Origin: Anaerolinea sp.
GTDB taxonomy: Bacteria > Chloroflexota > Anaerolineae > Anaerolineales > Anaerolineaceae
DNA: 7,798 bases
Assembly: GCA_013824385.1 (NCBI GenBank)
Contig: PNNU01000145.1
Span: 1 to 7,798, forward strand
Direction of reading: 5' to 3'
In this document: positions 5,187-7,798 of the stretch, in pieces
Layout: each line of letters opens with the position of its first letter
Position numbering within the stretch: position 1 is the stretch's first letter
The notes under the pieces: model-generated
The model's input: the letters and a program-made list of their open reading frames with translations, nothing else
Databases searched by the model: none
Told to the model about the DNA's origin: nothing
Program-made: the position numbers and the translations under genes

Positions 5187-7002
5187 CGCTTCAGCTAACT
5201 CCGCCGTACATACCAAAGCATGGGATTTTATCACCACTATTTACCGGGCAGGTTCTCTGGCTTGGGAATGTCACGCTGGCTATACTTTACTAATCGGCAT
5301 CTTGAATATCGTTCAAGGCGGCATACCAGCGATTCAATTATGGGTTTTCAAACTCTTGATAGATGTGGTAGCATCGGGCATTAGGGAAAGTTTGACGCAT
5401 GTCTTAATTTTAGTTGCGGCACAAGCTGGTCTGTTTTTGTTGGGCAACTTACTATCAGCATCGCAAGAGACCATGCGTACATTGTTGGGAGAGCTTCTAA
5501 CCAATCATATCAACATTAAAATTCTCGAAAAAGCAAATTGCCTTGAGGTTGCTTTTTTCGAAAACGAGCAGTTCTATAACAAGCTACAGAATGCTTACCA
5601 AGAAGCTGGTTACCGTCCACTTAGTATTGTCTCACAACTTTTCTCCTTAATCCAAACCGTTATCACGTTTTCTTCAATGGCGGCAATGCTATTCGGTCTT
5701 CATTGGGCAATCGTGCTCCTGATATTAATCAGTGCGCTACCAATGATAATTATTGATAATCGTTATGGGTTTAAGAATTATTGGATGCTGCGAGAACGCG
5801 CCCCGGAATTACGCAAACGGAATTATTATGGCACACTTTTGACTTCCAATTGGTTCATAAAGGAAATTCGCCTATTTGAATTGGAGAACTATTTTCTTAA
5901 TCTAAATAAATTGCTCTTTGCCGAATTTTATAGTCAAAACAAAGGGCTTATTCTGAAGCACAATTTCAGCAATGTATTAGCATCAGCAGGTTCAATTCTG
6001 GGCTGGCTTCTGGCAACAGGGTATGTGGTCTTGCGTGTCGGTACAAACGCACTTTCTATCGGTGACTTTGCATTATATACACAGACGATTTCAGTTACAC
6101 AGGGTCAAATCCAGGCTTTCCTCCGTAGCTTGAATGGCCTATACTCTAACTCACTCTATCTCCACAACCTGTTTGAGTTTTTTTCACTATCCAATCGTAA
6201 TCTCTCAGCGGGCAAACAGTGGCGTGAGCCGATTGAGGTAGTAGAATTCCGCGATGTCTCTTTTGCTTATCCAGGAACAAGTCGGATAGTACTTGATAAT
6301 ATTTCCTTCAAGATTTGCTGTGGACAATCTTTGGCCCTAGTTGGGAAAAATGGCTCGGGGAAGACAACTCTAGTGAAACTTTTATGTTGCCTTTATAAGC
6401 CTTCTTCAGGAAAGATCCTCCTTAATGGCAAGGATATTAGTGATTATAGTCCCCGATCAATCCAAAAGCATATAGCCGTGTTGTTTCAAGACTTTGGCGA
6501 CTATTATGCCACGGCCAAAGAGAATATTGGTATTGGAAGGGTAGATAACATGGCCAATATTGTGGAAATCGAGGAAGCTGCCAAAAGAAGTGGAGCAGAT
6601 GCTACAATTAACCTTCTTTCGAACAAGTATGAAACGATGCTTGGCAAAATGTTCAAAGATGGAACTGAACTAAGCGGTGGTGAATGGCAAAAATTAGCTC
6701 TTGCTAGAGCGTTCTTTCGAAACGGAAACATATTGGTCTTGGATGAACCTACTGCTGCTCTGGATGCGGAGGCAGAACTTAATGTTTTTCAAGATTTAAT
6801 AGATAATAACAAAAATCGAATTACGTTGCTTATTTCTCATCGTTTTTCCACCGTTAGAGTGGCTGACGAGATTCTAGTTCTTGATAATGGCAAATGCGTG
6901 GAGTTCGGTTCGCATGAAGAACTTATCATGGCCGACGGAAAGTTTGCTCACCTCTTCAAGCTGCAAGCCCGTGGATATGAATTCGCCAGTCAAAATGACT
7001 AA
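5176..7002 (+). CDS. ABC exporter, fused permease-ATPase, without C39 peptidase domain
   Basis: This 608-residue half-transporter probably works as a homodimer in the inner membrane and exports the modified peptide. The N-terminal part (about 35-330) is an exporter-type membrane domain with about six helices. The ATPase domain (about 360-600) has every key motif: Walker A GKNGSGKTT (390-398), Q-loop Gln438, signature LSGGE (499-503), Walker B ILVLDE (519-524) and switch His555. No Cys/His peptidase domain precedes the first helix, unlike bacteriocin exporters that cleave GG leaders, so leader removal must be done elsewhere. The ATG at 5176 lies inside the end of the maturase gene (11-bp overlap) and has only a weak ribosome site, so translation is probably coupled. 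Relatives include lantibiotic-type and MdlB/MsbA-like exporters; the cargo is assigned from context. Confidence 0.92.
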   Translation: MEFNASANSAVHTKAWDFITTIYRAGSLAWECHAGYTLLIGILNIVQGGIPAIQLWVFKLLIDVVASGIRESLTHVLILVAAQAGLFLLGNLLSASQETMRTLLGELLTNHINIKILEKANCLEVAFFENEQFYNKLQNAYQEAGYRPLSIVSQLFSLIQTVITFSSMAAMLFGLHWAIVLLILISALPMIIIDNRYGFKNYWMLRERAPELRKRNYYGTLLTSNWFIKEIRLFELENYFLNLNKLLFAEFYSQNKGLILKHNFSNVLASAGSILGWLLATGYVVLRVGTNALSIGDFALYTQTISVTQGQIQAFLRSLNGLYSNSLYLHNLFEFFSLSNRNLSAGKQWREPIEVVEFRDVSFAYPGTSRIVLDNISFKICCGQSLALVGKNGSGKTTLVKLLCCLYKPSSGKILLNGKDISDYSPRSIQKHIAVLFQDFGDYYATAKENIGIGRVDNMANIVEIEEAAKRSGADATINLLSNKYETMLGKMFKDGTELSGGEWQKLALARAFFRNGNILVLDEPTAALDAEAELNVFQDLIDNNKNRITLLISHRFSTVRVADEILVLDNGKCVEFGSHEELIMADGKFAHLFKLQARGYEFASQND

Positions 7003-7154
7003 CCTGATTCATCCCGAAGTTTATCTTTGGAAGAAATGGGAGGATGTGACAACCATAAACGGGATAGAGCCGAATGTAAACGATAAAGTGGGACCTTGAC
7101 TTTGTGGTTCCTATTTTCCGGTTCGACAACATCAATGAGAAAGCACCCAAGTGA
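6995..7154 (+). pseudogene. Short ORF coupled to the exporter, probably frameshifted remnant
   Basis: An ATG at 6995 overlaps the exporter stop (ATGACTAA) and opens a 34-codon frame that begins MTNLIHPEVYLWKKWEDV and stops at TGA 7097-7099. Near the GGG at 7090-7092 the adjacent frame takes over with the protein-like DLDFVVPIFRFDNINEKAPK, ending at TGA 7152-7154. Removing one G from that run would join both parts into about 53 residues. The start overlap and natural composition on both sides suggest a decayed or mis-sequenced third gene of the operon. I recognise no family. It may also be chance sequence after the operon; the ribosome site is poor. Confidence 0.35.
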
Positions 7155-7798
7155 GTAATAGTTGAGGCGAGAAAAAAATATATGGGAAAGCAAAGACAAA
7201 CTTCATAATGAGGTGCATTATTCGCTGTGTTTCCAATTGACTCAAAATCGAACTTTCAGATGTCTGTTCACACTTATCGAATAGAGTAGATATTTTGATT
7301 TGCCAGTAACAGCATAGTCGAAGACAATATCTGTTATCCTGCATTGTCCGAATTAGTTCTAAGGTGAGTAAATACTCACGTTCATGCCTTGGATTGTGAT
7401 ATGCTACGAGCATTGACGAGGTATGAGGATAAACTTTGTCAATGGCTCGAATAGTTTAAACGCCAGTTTTGCAATAACAACGCAGACACGCATCCAATAG
7501 CAAGCGATTATCTCAAGAATGCTTGCCCCATGTGCGTTGCTAGGCTAGTCGTAACCGTTCCCGCTCATCATTAAGGCACAGTGCTTCGGCTAGCGAACGC
7601 CAAAATTTTGGCTTGAAAAAAACGACTAAAACTCGATTATCTTATTTTTGTCACGTACACTTTAGATTAAATTATTTACCTCACTATGGTAAACTAATTA
7701 ACTCCTTTCTTAGCCGGGAAGTTTTTTGTTATCTTTTGAGATGGTTAATCCGCAGGTATAAGGACACTTATGCATTAAGCTCTTGACAAACCCGTTTT
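7155..7798. other. Region of about 640 bp with no supportable gene
   Basis: No ORF with a ribosome site and natural composition was found on either strand. A 93-codon minus-strand frame at 7132-7413 lacks a ribosome site and resembles nothing known to me. The stretch contains a 14-bp palindrome (7599-7612), an imperfect inverted pair just before it (7534-7543 with 7590-7600), and further TTGTCA copies (7436-7441, 7648-7653). TTGACA at 7783-7788 could be a -35 box for a gene beyond the window. Confidence 0.5.
7599..7612. repeat. 14-bp perfect palindrome
   Basis: GCCAAAATTTTGGC is fully self-complementary. It could be an operator half-pair or a short hairpin. The bases after it (TTGAAAAAAACG) would not form a T-tract on the plus strand, so it is not a plus-strand terminator. 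Confidence 0.4.

Noticed and set aside
7090..7117. Possible intrinsic terminator after the exporter (GGGACC / GGTTCC stem followed by TATTTT)
   Set aside because: The stem has only 6 pairs with one G-U, the T-tract is interrupted, and the segment also reads as coding in the frameshifted ORF. Too weak to call.
7132..7413. 93-codon minus-strand ORF in the right spacer
   Set aside because: There is no ribosome site before its ATG, no recognisable domain, and the C-terminal half looks like translated AT-rich noise.
7534..7600. Integron attC site
   Set aside because: The outer ends read GCGTT...AACGC, not the RYYYAAC...GTTRRRY arrangement of attC, and no integrase or cassette array is present.

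Overview
The window looks like an accessory region of a bacterial chromosome, most plausibly from Chloroflexota (Anaerolineae-like). The main hint is the secreted protease: a lipobox followed by a Ser/Thr/Pro-rich tether, a style common in that group. This is an inference from style, and no rRNA or marker gene is present. The first 398 bases are visibly GC-richer and carry the start of an unrelated multi-pass membrane protein on the minus strand. From about 480 onward the DNA is AT-richer and all real genes lie on the plus strand.

Layout: (1) partial membrane protein, minus strand, 1-398. (2) About 670 bp without a convincing gene. (3) S8 (subtilisin-like) lipoprotein protease, 1073-2245. (4) A 344-bp spacer with a perfect 10-bp inverted repeat and a possible 29-codon ORF ending one base before the next gene. 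(5) A proteasome beta-subunit-like Ntn hydrolase, 2590-3384, that keeps the Thr/Asp/Lys catalytic set. (6) A 105-residue peptide, 3480-3797, with a Cys-free leader and a core of 14 cysteines, mostly spaced C-x3-C. (7) A 210-bp spacer holding a possible 16-codon ORF and a strong stem-loop that could form a pseudoknot. (8) A radical SAM/SPASM maturase, 4008-5186, overlapping by 11 bp (9) an ABC exporter with fused membrane and ATPase domains, 5176-7002. (10) A short, apparently frameshifted ORF starting inside the exporter's last codons. (11) About 640 bp with no supportable gene.

The central reading is a RiPP (ribosomally made, post-translationally modified peptide) locus of the Cys-rich-precursor plus radical SAM/SPASM type. 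The maturase would modify the Cys-rich core, probably by forming thioether (ranthipeptide-like) or related crosslinks, and the exporter would move the product out. The exporter has no N-terminal C39 leader-peptidase domain and the leader has no GG cleavage site, so another protease must remove the leader. Two proteases sit directly upstream: a cytoplasmic proteasome-like hydrolase and an extracytoplasmic lipid-anchored subtilase. A proteasome-like hydrolase as a dedicated partner of a RiPP cluster is the most unusual feature here. The functional link is inferred from gene order only.
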